41,272 nt of DNA from Gammaproteobacteria bacterium (GTDB taxonomy: Bacteria; Pseudomonadota; Gammaproteobacteria; Eutrophobiales; Eutrophobiaceae), in contig JAURNW010000002.1 of NCBI GenBank assembly GCA_030829985.1, positions 1-41,272 on the forward strand, given 5' to 3'. Numbering within the stretch: the stretch's first letter is position 1; each line of letters begins with the position of its first letter. A program made the translations under genes and the position numbers. Positions 23,950 to 32,173 of the stretch are shown here, piece after piece. Below the pieces are notes generated by a model. That model did not search any database and had not been told where the DNA came from. It saw only the letters and a program-made list of their open reading frames with translations.

Positions 23950-25596
23950 ATGTCAGCAGCTATGCGCATCGTAAACGGCAAAGTGTACGACCCTGCCAAT
24001 AATATCGATGGTGAAATAAAAGATATTTGCATCAAGGACGGCAAGATTGTCGATTCGGTTGATGATGATGCAATAGTTATCAATGCTCAAGGGATGGTTA
24101 TTATGCCCGGCGGCGTAGATATCCACTGTCACATTGCAGGTCCCAAGGTAAACGCCGCCAGAAAACTTCAACCGGAAGACCATCGACATGATGTCCATCC
24201 GGGCACCCCTTTCACTCGTTCTGGAACGGGTGGCACAGTCCCATCAACTTTTGCAACCGGCTACCGCTATGCCACTTTAGGCTATACCACTGCTATGGAA
24301 GCCGCTGTTACACCGATAGGTGCAAGACATACGCTTGAAGAATTTCATGATACACCTGTAATCGACAAAGGGTTTTATGTCTTACTGGGTGAAAACATTT
24401 TTCTACAAAACCTGCTGCGTGAAAAACGCATGGAAGAATTTGATCAAGCCGTTGCCTGGTGGGTCAATGCCACTAAAGCATACACAGTAAAACTGGTCAA
24501 TCCTGGCGGTGATGAACCCTGGAAAGGCAAAAAAAATTCAAATGTGTCTGATATCGATGAAAAAACCGATGAAGGACTTAGCCCGCGAGAAATTATTGAA
24601 GCCTTTATAGTCTCTGTAAACAAACAAGGGTTTCCACATCCGCCGCATATTCATTGCAATAATCTTGGCCATAGTGGCAACTATAAAACGACTCTGGAAA
24701 CAATGAAAACAGCTGGCGATATGCGCGCTCATATAGCGCATATTCAGTTTCATAGTTACGGTGGTGAACTGGGTAAAAATCCAGTTTCCAAAGCAGCTGA
24801 AATAGTTGAGTACGTTGACAACCATCCTAATATCACCTGCGATGTTGGTCAGGTTATGTTTGGTAAATCGACTATCATGACTGCCGATGCACCTTTAGCT
24901 TATGTATTGAAAGGTCATACCAAGGGCAAGTGGGTCAATGCCGATACCGAATGTGAAAGTGGTTGCGGCATTGTGCCTTTCCAATACCAGGAGCATGTAT
25001 ATATGCATACCCTGCAGTGGGCTATTGGTCTTGAAATATTCTTACTCTCGAAAGATCCCTGGCGCGTTATCTTATCGACCGACCATCCCAACGGCGGTTC
25101 ATTTATGAATTATCCTAAATTGATTAAATTATTGATGGATAAATCATTTCGTCACGAAGAAATGAAACGCGTTAATCAAAAGGCGTTGGCTAATTGTTCA
25201 TTACGTGATCTGGAACGTGAATTTACGTTAAACGAAATCGCTATTATAACCCGTGCTGGACCTGCTCGTGCTCTAGGCTTGAGTAACAAAGGTCATTTAG
25301 GTAATGGTGCAGATGCCGACATTACTATTTACGATGAGATGGAAGATAAGGAGATGATGTTCAACGCACCACGTTATGTCATCAAATCTGGCCATGCCAT
25401 TATTGATAACCACGAATTCAAAACTGATTTTATTGGCAAGTTATTACATATCAGTCCCGAATATGACAAGAAGATTGAAGAGGTTGTACAGCCTTTCTTT
25501 GAAAGTTATTACTCAATCGAATTTTCAAACTATGCGGTAGATGATAGCTATCTTCATGATCATGAAATCATTCAAACCGGGAATGCCAAAGCATGA
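23950..25596 (+). CDS. fhcA: formyltransferase/hydrolase or formylmethanofuran dehydrogenase subunit A (copy 1)
   Basis: This 548-residue amidohydrolase-fold subunit hydrolyses N-formyl-methylofuran to formate. It keeps the dinuclear metal motif DIHCHIAG (His59, His61), a Lys181 in YTVKLVNPGG that corresponds to the carboxylated lysine of archaeal FwdA, histidines in PHIHCNNLGHSGN and HIQFHSYGG, and the catalytic Asp in STDHPNGG. I start at the ATG at 23950, which has AGGGG at good spacing, rather than at the GTG just before it. In the archaeal enzyme a tunnel passes formate between the A and B subunits; with the intact B subunit encoded upstream, the same could happen here. The stop overlaps the fhcD start by four bases. 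Confidence 0.93.
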   Translation: MSAAMRIVNGKVYDPANNIDGEIKDICIKDGKIVDSVDDDAIVINAQGMVIMPGGVDIHCHIAGPKVNAARKLQPEDHRHDVHPGTPFTRSGTGGTVPSTFATGYRYATLGYTTAMEAAVTPIGARHTLEEFHDTPVIDKGFYVLLGENIFLQNLLREKRMEEFDQAVAWWVNATKAYTVKLVNPGGDEPWKGKKNSNVSDIDEKTDEGLSPREIIEAFIVSVNKQGFPHPPHIHCNNLGHSGNYKTTLETMKTAGDMRAHIAHIQFHSYGGELGKNPVSKAAEIVEYVDNHPNITCDVGQVMFGKSTIMTADAPLAYVLKGHTKGKWVNADTECESGCGIVPFQYQEHVYMHTLQWAIGLEIFLLSKDPWRVILSTDHPNGGSFMNYPKLIKLLMDKSFRHEEMKRVNQKALANCSLRDLEREFTLNEIAIITRAGPARALGLSNKGHLGNGADADITIYDEMEDKEMMFNAPRYVIKSGHAIIDNHEFKTDFIGKLLHISPEYDKKIEEVVQPFFESYYSIEFSNYAVDDSYLHDHEIIQTGNAKA

Positions 25597-26504
25597 AGAT
25601 TAAATCTACAGAAATTGTCGATACCTTTGCAGAAGCGTTCAAGATGTTTGGCAGTCGCATTATCATTACGGCAGCAACAAAAGAATGGGCAATGGCAGCC
25701 GCACAATCCATTACCGGTTTTGCAACCTCGGTCATCGGTTGTAAATGCGAAGCCGGTATAGAGAAATTAATTGCTGCCGATGATTCCCCGGATTTAAGGC
25801 CGGGCGTCAGTATTTTATTGTTTGCCATGGATGCAGAAAGTCTTGGAAAAAGACTGATGGAACGCATAGGACAATGTGTTATGACTTGTCCAAGTACTGC
25901 TTGCTACAACGGTTTGGATGAAGGCTCACCGGTTACGGTTGGCGGTCAATTGCGTTATTTTGGGGATGGCTATCAGATCAGCAAAGTACTTGGAAAAAAC
26001 AAGCTCTGGCGCATTCCTGTAATGGATGGTGAATTCCTGATTGATGATAAATTCAATGTGCAGGAATCAGTGGGTGGCGGCAACTTATTAATCCTTGGCA
26101 AAAACCAAAAAGCGACATTAAGAGCAGCCAGTGCCGCGACCAAAGCTATACGCAAGCTACCCGATGTTATCTTGCCCTTCCCTAACGGTGTTGTTCGTAG
26201 TGGCAGTAAAGTTGGTTCCCGCTACAAATCATTGATCGCGTCTACTAACCATTTATATTGCCCTACGTTGCGTGGCGCGATCGAATACTCGGAACTGGAT
26301 GATGGAATCAATAGCGTACTTGAAATTGTAATCGATGGCTTATCACTGGCAGCAGTTGAAGCAGCCATGCGTGTTGGAATTACTGCAGCCGCCAAACCCG
26401 GCATAAAGAAAATATCAGCCGGTAATTATGGTGGTGGTCTGGGTCAACACCATATCCATTTACATCAACTCCTTGCCTCGAAGGATTGGAGTGGAGAAGT
26501 TTAA
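25593..26504 (+). CDS. fhcD: formylmethanofuran:H4MPT formyltransferase (copy 1)
   Basis: This 303-residue Ftr/FhcD family protein transfers the formyl group between H4MPT and methylofuran. It has the typical DTFAEAFKMFGSRIIITA start, RPGVSILLFAM, RIGQCVMTCPSTACYNGL, FGDGYQISK, NGVVRSGSKVGSRYKSL and the C-terminal ISAGNYGGGLGQHHIHL. Length is that of the family (about 300). It overlaps fhcA by four bases and is 3 bp before fhcC, so the operon is tightly coupled. In archaea Ftr is usually a separate enzyme; in bacterial Fhc it is part of the complex. Confidence 0.94.
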   Translation: MKIKSTEIVDTFAEAFKMFGSRIIITAATKEWAMAAAQSITGFATSVIGCKCEAGIEKLIAADDSPDLRPGVSILLFAMDAESLGKRLMERIGQCVMTCPSTACYNGLDEGSPVTVGGQLRYFGDGYQISKVLGKNKLWRIPVMDGEFLIDDKFNVQESVGGGNLLILGKNQKATLRAASAATKAIRKLPDVILPFPNGVVRSGSKVGSRYKSLIASTNHLYCPTLRGAIEYSELDDGINSVLEIVIDGLSLAAVEAAMRVGITAAAKPGIKKISAGNYGGGLGQHHIHLHQLLASKDWSGEV

Positions 26505-26507
26505 GCA

Positions 26508-27320
26508 ATGGCTCTTAAATTAAATTTACATACACAACCTGATGTTCCTTTGGAAGCTGACTGTATCAGTCCGGATAAAATGCAATCGCTAAGTAAGCAC
26601 GAAATTGAACAACTGATAATTTTCCATGGCAACCGTCAGGTTCCGTTAAAAGACTTTTTTGAATGTAGCGGTGAATTTGATGGAGAAATTAATATTGATG
26701 GTGACTTGTCCAGGATAAAACATATTGGTGCTGCCATGTCCTTTGGCAAGATAACAATAAGCGGCAGTGTTGGTATCCATACCGGCGCAGCGATGACTGG
26801 CGGTGAAATCATCGTTGAAGGAGATGCTTCCGATTGGTTAGGTCCCGAGATGTATGGCGGTAAAATCACTGTTAAAGGTAATGCTGGTCACATGGTCGGT
26901 AGCGGTTATCGCGGCAGCACCATTGGTATGCAGGGTGGTGAAATTATTGTGCATGGTAATGTCAAAAATGAAACCGGCCATGTCATGCGTAGAGGACTGA
27001 TCGTGGTTGGCGGTAATTCCGGTGATTTTACCGGAGTAAATATGGTCGCCGGGACCATTATAGTATTAGGAGAAATGGGTATACGTACTGGCGCAGGAAT
27101 GAAGCGCGGCTCTATAGTTTGCCAAACAAAATCAGAGCTATTACCCACCTTTACCCATAGTTGCGATTATCAACCTTTGTTTCTTCAACATTATTTCAAA
27201 TATTTAAAATCAATTGGTCTTGCTATCAATGACTCATTGTTTAACGGCTCATTTGAACGCTGGTGCGGAGATTCAGTTGAATTAAATCGAGGAGAAATCC
27301 TGTTATATGCAGGAAAGTAA
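26508..27320 (+). CDS. fhcC: formyltransferase/hydrolase or formylmethanofuran dehydrogenase subunit C (copy 1)
   Basis: This 270-residue FwdC/FhcC protein is a right-handed beta-helix related to the C-terminal domain of glutamate synthase. It has repeated GG.I.V.G..G...G..M turns, visible from about residue 75 to 200 (for example MTGGEIIVEGDA, MYGGKITVKGNAG, MRRGLIVVGGNSG). It acts as a structural and methylofuran-holding subunit next to FhcA. A 57-bp gap with a strong Shine-Dalgarno sequence leads to the ferredoxin gene, so the operon probably continues. Confidence 0.92.
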   Translation: MALKLNLHTQPDVPLEADCISPDKMQSLSKHEIEQLIIFHGNRQVPLKDFFECSGEFDGEINIDGDLSRIKHIGAAMSFGKITISGSVGIHTGAAMTGGEIIVEGDASDWLGPEMYGGKITVKGNAGHMVGSGYRGSTIGMQGGEIIVHGNVKNETGHVMRRGLIVVGGNSGDFTGVNMVAGTIIVLGEMGIRTGAGMKRGSIVCQTKSELLPTFTHSCDYQPLFLQHYFKYLKSIGLAINDSLFNGSFERWCGDSVELNRGEILLYAGK

Positions 27321-27377
27321 AACTCAACATCATTTTAATTACTAGAGGAAATGCCTTTAACAGGCTAGGAGGAAACG

Positions 27378-27683
27378 ATGACAACAATCGTAACAGATAA
27401 TTGTAAAGACTGCCGTTTTACAGATTGTGTAACCGTCTGCCCGGTCGCTTGCTTTCATTATGATGATGATATGCTCTACATCGATCCAGACGTTTGTATT
27501 GATTGCAGTGCATGTATACCTGAATGTCCGGTTCAGGCCATTTATGAAGGCGATGACATTCCTGAAGACAAAGAAAACTGGATCGAGATCAACGCTGAAA
27601 GAGCACCCAATCTGCCTGTTTGTGAAGAGCAAATGGATCCCCTTCCCGGTGCAGAAGAAAGAAAAGAAGCTCTCGGGTTTTAA
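27378..27683 (+). CDS. fdxA: 7Fe ferredoxin
   Basis: This 101-residue ferredoxin of the FdxA/FdI type has Cys9, Cys17 and Cys50 placed for a [3Fe-4S] cluster, and Cys21, Cys40, Cys43 and Cys46 for a [4Fe-4S] cluster. Extra cysteines are at 12 and 25. The C-terminal half is the acidic tail usual for this family (NAERAPNLP...DPLPGAEE). AGGAGG lies at ideal distance before the ATG at 27378, so strong translation is expected. It sits between fhcC-1 and a ferredoxin reductase gene (7 bp), which makes it the obvious electron acceptor for the FwdB-like subunit. The archaeal complex uses polyferredoxins for this; none is present here. Confidence 0.93.
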   Translation: MTTIVTDNCKDCRFTDCVTVCPVACFHYDDDMLYIDPDVCIDCSACIPECPVQAIYEGDDIPEDKENWIEINAERAPNLPVCEEQMDPLPGAEERKEALGF

Positions 27684-27690
27684 TTAAGCC

Positions 27691-29073
27691 ATGACGAACC
27701 TGGGCACAGACCAAAACCCTTTACTAGTAGCCATTGTGGGTAGTGGCCCCAGTGGTTTTTATGCGGCTGAAGCCTTGATCAAATCTGAAGTTAAAGTAAA
27801 GGTAGATGTTCTGGAACGCTTGCCTTCTCCCTTCGGACTTGTTCGTAGTGGTGTAGCGCCTGATCATCAGAAGTTAAAACAGGCGATCAAACTGTATGAA
27901 AAAATTGCAGAATCACCTGATTTTAACCTGATTGCCAATGTGACGGTGGGCACTGATATCTCTGTTAAAGAATTACGTGACGCTTATCATGCTATTATTT
28001 TCACCTGTGGCGCTGAGTCTGATCGTAAACTAGGTGTTCCCGGGGAAGATTTAAAAGGCAGTTATACCGCAACAGAATTTGTTGGTTGGTATAATGGACA
28101 CCCTGATTATCGAGACCGTGAATTTGATCTGTCTCACGATATTGCGGTAATAATCGGACAAGGGAATGTTGCCGCTGATGTCAGCAGGATTTTGTCGAAA
28201 ACGATTGATGAACTAAAACATACTGATATTGCCCAGCATGCACTGGACGCATTGGCCGAAAGCAAAATTAAAGAAATACACGTTATCGGAAGACGCGGAC
28301 CCGCTCAGGCTAAATTCACACCAAAAGAGTTACGTGAATTTGGCGAACTCTCGGATTGCGAACCAGTCGTCCTTGAACAGGATTTGTTGCTTAACCCGGA
28401 AAGCGAAAAAGAGTTAGAAGAAAAAAGTAATATCTCCAGCAAGAAAATCTACGATTTATTTTGCGAGTTTTCTAAACGGGAACCAGACACAGCTAAATCA
28501 AAAAAATGTTTTTTCAGTTTTCTTATGAGCCCGAAAGAACTCATAGGCGATACAACATTGGAGAGAATAATTTTTGAAAAAAATAAATTGTCAGGCGAGT
28601 CGTTTAAACAGTCCGCAAGGGGCACTGGTGAAACAATAGAACTCGAAACTGGAATTTTATTTCGTAGTATCGGTTACCGAGGGATTCCTGTAGAAGGAGT
28701 ACCTTTTAATGAAAGCTGGGGAACTATCCCTAACGACAAAGGCAGGGTTACTGATTCCGAGAATAATGTGGTCGATCAACTTTATACTGCTGGTTGGATT
28801 AAGCGTGGTCCTAGTGGCATAATTGGCACAAACCGCGCCTGTAGTGTGGAAACAGTTGAATGTTTAATTCAAGATCTTGAAAAACTGAATAGCAGTACAA
28901 AAAAGTCAGGTGCGAAAGCGATTTATTCCAAGCTGGATATTAAATCTATTCGGCATATTAATTTTGAGGATTGGAAAAAAGTTGACACGAGTGAAATTGA
29001 ACTTGGAGAAGTCAAAGATAAACCACGTGAAAAGTACACGAGTATTCATGAGATGTTATCGGTAATTAAATAA
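27691..29073 (+). CDS. ferredoxin-NADP reductase, adrenodoxin-reductase type
   Basis: This 460-residue flavoprotein of the FprA/adrenodoxin reductase family has the FAD loop VGSGPSGFYAAE at 15-26, LPSPFGLVRSGVAPDH, an NADP-binding loop IGQGNVAADVSRIL, the Arg-rich IGRRGPAQAKFT that selects NADP(H), and the C-terminal AGWIKRGPSGIIGTN. It moves electrons between reduced ferredoxin and NADP. It starts 7 bp after the ferredoxin gene and ends the first operon; the gap of 126 bp to the second fhc set contains a GTGTTTTAAAAACAC palindrome at 29142-29156. The context suggests NADPH formation from electrons released by the redox-type Fwd complex, or ferredoxin reduction for the reverse direction. Confidence 0.92.
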   Translation: MTNLGTDQNPLLVAIVGSGPSGFYAAEALIKSEVKVKVDVLERLPSPFGLVRSGVAPDHQKLKQAIKLYEKIAESPDFNLIANVTVGTDISVKELRDAYHAIIFTCGAESDRKLGVPGEDLKGSYTATEFVGWYNGHPDYRDREFDLSHDIAVIIGQGNVAADVSRILSKTIDELKHTDIAQHALDALAESKIKEIHVIGRRGPAQAKFTPKELREFGELSDCEPVVLEQDLLLNPESEKELEEKSNISSKKIYDLFCEFSKREPDTAKSKKCFFSFLMSPKELIGDTTLERIIFEKNKLSGESFKQSARGTGETIELETGILFRSIGYRGIPVEGVPFNESWGTIPNDKGRVTDSENNVVDQLYTAGWIKRGPSGIIGTNRACSVETVECLIQDLEKLNSSTKKSGAKAIYSKLDIKSIRHINFEDWKKVDTSEIELGEVKDKPREKYTSIHEMLSVIK

Positions 29074-29199
29074 AACAATTATCATTTTTTGTTTGTTTCT
29101 TTCTGCCTCTTCCTCAACATATACACCTGTAGTAACGTTATGTGTTTTAAAAACACGCTATTAAAACCAATAGCTTCTATAAAAGCGAAAGTTAATTAA

Positions 29200-30498
29200 T
29201 TGATTATAAAGGAAATATTTCTGGAAAAAGTATCAACAGCGAGCGCGTCAATAACCAGAGATGTTACTTGCCCTTTTTGTGGGATTCTATGCGACGACCT
29301 GGTAATAAAAAATCAACAGGAGTCACTAAAAATACTTGAAAATGGCTGCCACAAAGCAGTCTCATCTTTTGAATCTATTTTGGCGGTAAATGAACCCAAA
29401 ATTAATGGTAAACCTGTCGCGCTTACTGACGCTATCAATGAAATGTGTGCGATCCTTAAAAAATCACATGCCCCCCTGATCGCGGGCCTTGGTAGTGACG
29501 TTGCGGGTATACGAGAAATAATGAATCTGGCAGATAAAACCGGTGCAGTGATTGACCATATGCACGGCAATGCCCTGATCCGAAACTCACTTGTTTTACA
29601 GGACCTTGGCTGGATTACAACGACGATGACAGAAATCAGAAATCGTGCTGATTTGATTATATTTGCCGGGACAGATGCAACAGGCTTCCCTCGATTTTTT
29701 GAACGGGCTATCTGGAATAAAAAGTCTATGTTCAAGTTGAAGAATGAACAACGTGAGATTGTTTATATAGGCGAAAAACTAAATACAAAATCAGGTGTAA
29801 ACCCAAACGGCAAAAAACCTTCCGTGCTCACCTGCAAAACGGATCAAATCGGTGAGGTCATTTCAAGCTTGCACGCACTTGTTACTGGCGCAACACTTGA
29901 TGTGAATGAAGTCGCTGGGATTAAAATCAAGACACTACAGGAACTCGGTAAGAAGATGATGGCTGCCAAATATGGCGTAATTATCTGGTCACCTGCTGAT
30001 CTGGATATCCCTCATGCTGAACTGACTATTCAAAACTTTTGTGAAATTGTTAAATATTTGACCCGAACAACGCGATTTGCAGGATTTTCACTGGGTGGTA
30101 ATGATGGCGCTATAACGGCAAATAATGTCTGTGCCTGGCAGAGTGGTTATCCGTTAAGAGTTAACTACAACAAAGGTTATCCTGATTACGATGCTCAGCG
30201 TTATTCAACTCAAAATGTTCTCAAAAAGAAAGAGGTCGACTCTCTACTCTGGATATCCAGTTTCAATTCGAAGGTGAACCCACCGCGAGCATCAGTACCT
30301 ACAATCGTAATGGCAACGCCAGATACAAAATTAAATTTCACACCTGATGTATTCATCCCTGTAGCAACTCCTGGAGTTGATCATGCAGGTCAATTATTTC
30401 GTACTGATAGCGTTATTTCCTTACCATTAAAACAAGTAAGGCAATCGCCATATACCAGCGTTAAGTCGATCCTCAAACAAGCTATCGAAAGGATGTAA
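29200..30498 (+). CDS. fhcB: formyltransferase/hydrolase complex subunit B (copy 2, redox-dead type)
   Basis: This 432-residue FhcB paralogue of the protein encoded at 22382-23740 still has CPFCGILC (Cys24, Cys27, Cys31) and Cys50 for an iron-sulfur cluster. At the metal position it reads DHMHGNAL, so the ligand Cys is replaced by Met121, while His122 remains. The active-site Arg region reads SLGGNDGAI instead of PVRGHGNVTG, so the Arg is lost too. No FwdD-like gene accompanies it. This fits the known hydrolytic role, in which B is only a scaffold. The start is uncertain: no ATG is available. TTG at 29200 gives the longest frame, but AAAGGA lies better placed for CTG at 29221. Confidence 0.88.
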   Translation: MIIKEIFLEKVSTASASITRDVTCPFCGILCDDLVIKNQQESLKILENGCHKAVSSFESILAVNEPKINGKPVALTDAINEMCAILKKSHAPLIAGLGSDVAGIREIMNLADKTGAVIDHMHGNALIRNSLVLQDLGWITTTMTEIRNRADLIIFAGTDATGFPRFFERAIWNKKSMFKLKNEQREIVYIGEKLNTKSGVNPNGKKPSVLTCKTDQIGEVISSLHALVTGATLDVNEVAGIKIKTLQELGKKMMAAKYGVIIWSPADLDIPHAELTIQNFCEIVKYLTRTTRFAGFSLGGNDGAITANNVCAWQSGYPLRVNYNKGYPDYDAQRYSTQNVLKKKEVDSLLWISSFNSKVNPPRASVPTIVMATPDTKLNFTPDVFIPVATPGVDHAGQLFRTDSVISLPLKQVRQSPYTSVKSILKQAIERM

Positions 30499-30508
30499 AC
30501 AAGATTCT

Positions 30509-32164
30509 ATGTACATAAAATTAACTAACGGCATCGTCTATGATCCTGTGCATGGCATCAATGGTGAACATAGGGATATCTATATCAATGATGGCCACAT
30601 AACACGTAAACCGTCCAGCAATGCAAAGATAGACAAAATTTATGATCTGAAAGGCAAGGTCATAATGGCAGGTGCTATTGATATTCACACACATATTGGT
30701 GGCGGAAAGGTCAATATAGCACGCATGATGCTGCCAGAAGACCATGCTACAGACCTGGTCGAGAAGACCGAACTTACGCGTTCCGGCTGTGGTTATGCAG
30801 CACCATCAACTTTAACCGCTGGTTATCGTTATGCTGAAATGGGTTATACCGCCTGCTTTGAACCCGCCATGCTGCCAGCGAATGCTCGACAAGCTCATAT
30901 GGAAATGGCTGATACACCGATGGTAGACAAAGGTGCCTATGCCATGCTCGGTAGCGACGATTTCTTCTTACGCATGCTTGCATCTAAAAAAGACCAGGCT
31001 GCTATAAGTGATTACGTTGGTTGGACAATCAATGCTACACAGGCAATGGGTATAAAGGTTGTTAATCCCGGTGGCATCAGCGCTTTTAAATTTAATCAAC
31101 GCAAACTGGACCTGGATGAATTAAATCAATACTACGGCGTATCGCCACGGGATATTATTAAATCTTTGGCTAGAGCAGTAACGGAATTAGGCATACCTCA
31201 TCCCTTACATCTACATGGATGCAATCTTGGCGTGCCTGGCAATCTCAACACAACGCTGGAAACAATTCGTGCGGTTGAAGGGATGCGTATGCATCTTACT
31301 CATATTCAGTTTCATAGTTACGGTACTGAAGGTGACAAAAAGTTTTCTTCGGGTGCTGCCGAAATTGCAGAAGCGGTCAATAAGAATCCGAATATATCGA
31401 TTGATGTTGGGCAAATACTCTTTGGCCAAACAGTAACAGCATCGGGTGATTCAATGATGCAGTATGCAGGACATTGGCATGCCCATCCCAAAAAATGGGT
31501 CATTATGGACATTGAATGTGATGCTGGTTGCGGCGTAGTTCCTTTTAAATATCGTGATAAGAACTTTGTAAATGCTTTGCAATGGGCTATCGGACTTGAA
31601 ATATTTCTATTGATAGATGACCCATGGCGTGTCTTTTTAACAACGGATCATCCGAACGGCGCCCCGTTTACAAGTTATCCGCATCTGATCCGTTTATTAA
31701 TGGATAAAAGTTTTAGGAATGACATGCTATCAACTATTAATAAAGAAGCTGCTGCTGCGAGTACCCTTGGTAGTATTGATAGAGAGTACTCCTTATATGA
31801 AATAGCGATAATGACCCGGGCTGCTCCGGCTAAAAGTCTGGGTTTAAAAAATAGAGGTCATCTTGGTTCCGGGGCAGTTGCAGACATTACGGTCTATAGC
31901 AATAACAAAGATAAAGAAAAAATGTTTAGTAAACCGGATTATGTATTCAAGAATGGTGAACTCATTGTGCGTAACGGAAAAATCATTAAAGTTGTCAATG
32001 GTGCGACTCATACGTTACGACCGGAATATGATAACAGTATAGAGAAATCGCTAAAGCGTTACTTTGATGATTATCAAACGGTTAGTCTTGGTAATTTTAA
32101 AATTGATGATGATGAAATTATTGAACATGGTAATGGAAAAATCATCATCCAACCCTGTATGTAA
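30509..32164 (+). CDS. fhcA: formyltransferase/hydrolase complex subunit A (copy 2)
   Basis: This 551-residue amidohydrolase-fold subunit has DIHTHIGG (His60, His62), Lys183 in MGIKVVNPGG, PLHLHGCNLGVPGN, HIQFHSYGT and the catalytic Asp in TTDHPNGA. All metal and catalytic residues seen in copy 1 are thus kept. It hydrolyses formyl-methylofuran to formate. The gene follows fhcB-2 by 10 bp. With formate dehydrogenase genes downstream, formate produced here would be oxidised to CO2 with NADH formation. Confidence 0.93.
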   Translation: MYIKLTNGIVYDPVHGINGEHRDIYINDGHITRKPSSNAKIDKIYDLKGKVIMAGAIDIHTHIGGGKVNIARMMLPEDHATDLVEKTELTRSGCGYAAPSTLTAGYRYAEMGYTACFEPAMLPANARQAHMEMADTPMVDKGAYAMLGSDDFFLRMLASKKDQAAISDYVGWTINATQAMGIKVVNPGGISAFKFNQRKLDLDELNQYYGVSPRDIIKSLARAVTELGIPHPLHLHGCNLGVPGNLNTTLETIRAVEGMRMHLTHIQFHSYGTEGDKKFSSGAAEIAEAVNKNPNISIDVGQILFGQTVTASGDSMMQYAGHWHAHPKKWVIMDIECDAGCGVVPFKYRDKNFVNALQWAIGLEIFLLIDDPWRVFLTTDHPNGAPFTSYPHLIRLLMDKSFRNDMLSTINKEAAAASTLGSIDREYSLYEIAIMTRAAPAKSLGLKNRGHLGSGAVADITVYSNNKDKEKMFSKPDYVFKNGELIVRNGKIIKVVNGATHTLRPEYDNSIEKSLKRYFDDYQTVSLGNFKIDDDEIIEHGNGKIIIQPCM

Positions 32165-32173
32165 ATATTAATC

